From positions 61,361-125,360 of the forward strand of contig JAOAPI010000146.1 of NCBI GenBank assembly GCA_025462865.1: a DNA stretch of 64,000 bases, read 5' to 3'. Position 1 is the first letter of the stretch; every line of letters starts with the position of its first letter. The stretch comes from Candidatus Sulfotelmatobacter sp. (lineage in GTDB: Bacteria; Acidobacteriota; Terriglobia; Terriglobales; Acidobacteriaceae). The notes beneath the pieces are model-generated. The model was not told where the DNA came from, did not search any database, and worked only from the letters and a program-made list of their open reading frames with translations. Below are positions 62,284 through 64,000 of the stretch, piece after piece. Made by a program: the position numbers and the translations under genes.

Positions 62284-63999
62284 TTACATGCCGTCGTAAT
62301 TGGGACCGCCGCCGCCTTCGGGCGGAACCCAGGTGATGATCTCGTAGGGGTCGGCGATATCGCAGGTTTTGCAGTGGACGCAGTTCGAAGGGTTCAGGCT
62401 GATGCGCTTGCCGCTGGGCTGCGTCGCGTCATCGGCCATCTCGTAAACGTTGGCGGGACAGAAATTCCGGCAGGGGTTGCCGTATTCTTTCACGCAGCGT
62501 TCGTTGCATATGTTCGTGTCGTGAATAATTAGGTGCGATGGTTGATCTTCTTCGTGTTTGGTGCCGGAGTGATAGAGGTCGGTGAGTTTGTCGAAAATCA
62601 GCTTGCCGTCGTTTCTGGCGGGGCCGAGGAGGTGCTTCTCATCGCCGCCGTCAGCGGGCAGTTCGGCGAGCTTGCGCATGTGTTCGTGTCCGGCATGGGC
62701 GGGATAACGGTTGCGGAGGCCGCGGCCGCCGGTCACCATCTGCAGGGCGGTGTGAAACATTCCGGCGTACAGGCCTTGCTCGAATCCCTGATGCATGTTG
62801 CGGACTTTCCAGAGTTCATCTTTGATCCAACTGGATTCGACTTTCTTCTGGTAGGTGCTTAGAGTTTGCACCGAAGCATCGTCTTTCGTGAGAGCCTCGA
62901 AGGCGGTTTCGGCGGCCAGCATCCCGCTCTTGATGGCGAGATGAATGCCTTTGAGTCGTGCGGAGTTTAAGAAGCCGGCGGAATCGCCGAGAATCATCCA
63001 TCCATTGCCGGCGACCGGCGGAATCGACCACCAGCCGCCGTAGGGCATGGACTTTGCGCCGTAGCGGATCATCTTGCCGCCTTCGAGCAACTTCGTGACG
63101 AATGGATGTCGTTTGAAGTCCTGCAGCACATGTTGAGGGTCGAGGCGCGGGTCGGGATAGTCGAGCCCAGTGACGAAGCCTAGCGAGACAATGTTGTCTT
63201 TGCCGCCGTAGATCCAGGCTCCGCCGTACTCTTTGCTGGTGAGCGGCCAGCCCAGCGTGTACATCACCTCGCCCGGGGCGATGCGGCCAGAGGGAACTTC
63301 CCAGAGCTCTTTTATTCCGACCCCGTAGGTTTGCGGGTTGGCGTCTTTGGCAAGATCGAATTTCGAGACGAGCTGTTTCGTTAATGATCCGCGCGGGCCT
63401 TCGGCGAGGATCACGACTTTGGCGTTCAAGTCGTAGCCTGGCTCGAAATTGGATTTCGGGCGTCCTTCCTTGTCGACGCCTTTGTCGTCGGTGCGGACTC
63501 CGGTAACGCGGTCGCCCTCGTACAGCAACTCGGATCCGGCGAATCCGGTGAAGATCGTAATGCCGGTTTCTTCAACCTTACTGCCCATCCACTTCACGAA
63601 CCGGTTCAGTGAGATGACATAATTGCCGTGATCGCGCAGAGGCGGCGGAGTGATGGGCAACTTGAACTTGCTCTTCTCCGTGAGAAAATAAACGGCTTCC
63701 TTAGTGACTTCGGCGTCGATGGGGGCTTCTTTTTCGAATCCGGGAAGCAGTTCGCGCATGGAGCGCGGGTCGAGGAGCGCGCCGGAAAGGCAGTGCTGGC
63801 CGACTTCACGAGCCTTTTCGAGCACGTAAATATTTTCTTTGCTGAGTTGCGAGTCGGGGTGGGCGGCGTTGTGTGCGTCGATCAACTGCGAGAGGCGCAG
63901 GGCGCAGGCCATGCCCGCGGGGCCGCCGCCGACGATGACCACGTCGGCGGGCATTTGCGGGCGCTCGATGCCTTCGATCGGTTTGCGGAAGATCAGCAT
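62284..63999 (-). CDS. Electron-transfer flavoprotein-ubiquinone oxidoreductase (start at window edge)
   Basis: At least 571 residues; the ATG at 63999 is one base inside the window, and the frame may continue beyond it. It passes electrons from ETF to quinone, linking fatty-acid and amino-acid oxidation to respiration. FAD site V-V-I-V-G-G-G-P-A-G-M at the N-terminus; E-G-x-R-G-S-L-T-K in the middle; C-terminal [4Fe-4S] binding region with Cys in C-N-E-R-C, N-P-C-R-N-F-C-P and N-C-V-H-C-K-T-C. The sequence is intact to its stop, so the enzyme is probably functional. ETF genes are not in the window. Confidence 0.94.
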   Translation of the reverse strand: MLIFRKPIEGIERPQMPADVVIVGGGPAGMACALRLSQLIDAHNAAHPDSQLSKENIYVLEKAREVGQHCLSGALLDPRSMRELLPGFEKEAPIDAEVTKEAVYFLTEKSKFKLPITPPPLRDHGNYVISLNRFVKWMGSKVEETGITIFTGFAGSELLYEGDRVTGVRTDDKGVDKEGRPKSNFEPGYDLNAKVVILAEGPRGSLTKQLVSKFDLAKDANPQTYGVGIKELWEVPSGRIAPGEVMYTLGWPLTSKEYGGAWIYGGKDNIVSLGFVTGLDYPDPRLDPQHVLQDFKRHPFVTKLLEGGKMIRYGAKSMPYGGWWSIPPVAGNGWMILGDSAGFLNSARLKGIHLAIKSGMLAAETAFEALTKDDASVQTLSTYQKKVESSWIKDELWKVRNMHQGFEQGLYAGMFHTALQMVTGGRGLRNRYPAHAGHEHMRKLAELPADGGDEKHLLGPARNDGKLIFDKLTDLYHSGTKHEEDQPSHLIIHDTNICNERCVKEYGNPCRNFCPANVYEMADDATQPSGKRISLNPSNCVHCKTCDIADPYEIITWVPPEGGGGPNYDGM

Positions 64000-64000
64000 A

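Overview
The window is a gene-dense stretch of bacterial chromosome, moderately GC-rich. By gene content it most resembles an Acidobacteriota genome (Terriglobia / Koribacter-like). That is an inference from the very long Oar-type TonB-dependent proteins with an N-terminal carboxypeptidase-regulatory domain, a GloVer-repeat protein, many secreted or outer-membrane Gram-negative proteins, and intergenic DNA full of small hairpin repeats. No rRNA, tRNA, CRISPR array, transposase, integrase or phage gene was seen.

Layout. 1-1000: 3' part of a GloVer-repeat protein, then repeat-rich DNA. 1005-6517 (minus): pruA, then a metal-uptake group (ABC permease, substrate-binding protein, outer-membrane porin-like protein, small Cys/His-rich protein) with no ATPase gene. 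6791-16281 (mostly plus): beta-helix protein, 3-hydroxyacyl-CoA dehydrogenase, metallo-beta-lactamase-fold hydrolase, small membrane proteins, a Met-rich outer-membrane protein, msrA (minus), a BNR/sialidase-like protein and a DUF1761 protein. 16417-19094 (minus): a PafA-like phosphatase overlapping pyrD. 19343-22186 (plus): serS, a coupled membrane/LolA-like pair and a small protein. 22284-27983 (minus): Oar-like receptor 1 and a GT39-like membrane protein. 28208-31714 (plus): a 1168-residue GH18-like/NodB/GT2 fusion. 31784-39862 (minus): a secreted esterase and the ATP synthase operon atpF'-F-H-A-G-D-C, lacking atpB and atpE. 40383-43438 (minus): hfq-hflX-serine hydrolase. 43788-54365: PuuD-like protein, Oar-like receptor 2, DegT aminotransferase, SH3 lipoprotein, thioredoxin-fold protein, small membrane protein, MmcQ/YjbR, phosphofructokinase and vapBC. 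54486-64000 (minus): Ig-like lipoprotein, YXWGXW protein, DUF2203, DUF1906, moaA, two tandem SGNH hydrolases, an OmpA-family protein and ETF-ubiquinone oxidoreductase at the window edge.

Genes that work together: the ATP synthase operon makes F1 (alpha, beta, gamma, delta, epsilon) and the b/b' stator; a and c must be encoded elsewhere. The metal group links outer-membrane passage to periplasmic capture and inner-membrane transport. hfq-hflX is a classical RNA-chaperone/GTPase pair. vapB-vapC is a compact toxin-antitoxin operon.

The most unusual signal is intergenic. Seven-base-period arrays of two types (AGCTNNN and TGTCGTT/GGTCGTT) lie a few bases upstream of the start codons of atpA, atpG, atpD, atpC, pfkA and moaA. 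Opposite-orientation arrays lie near several neighbouring gene ends, and the serS and atpH stop codons fall inside arrays. Several other hairpin-repeat families fill other gaps, one of them inside the atp operon. All functional statements are from reading the sequence and family knowledge; no database search was run.
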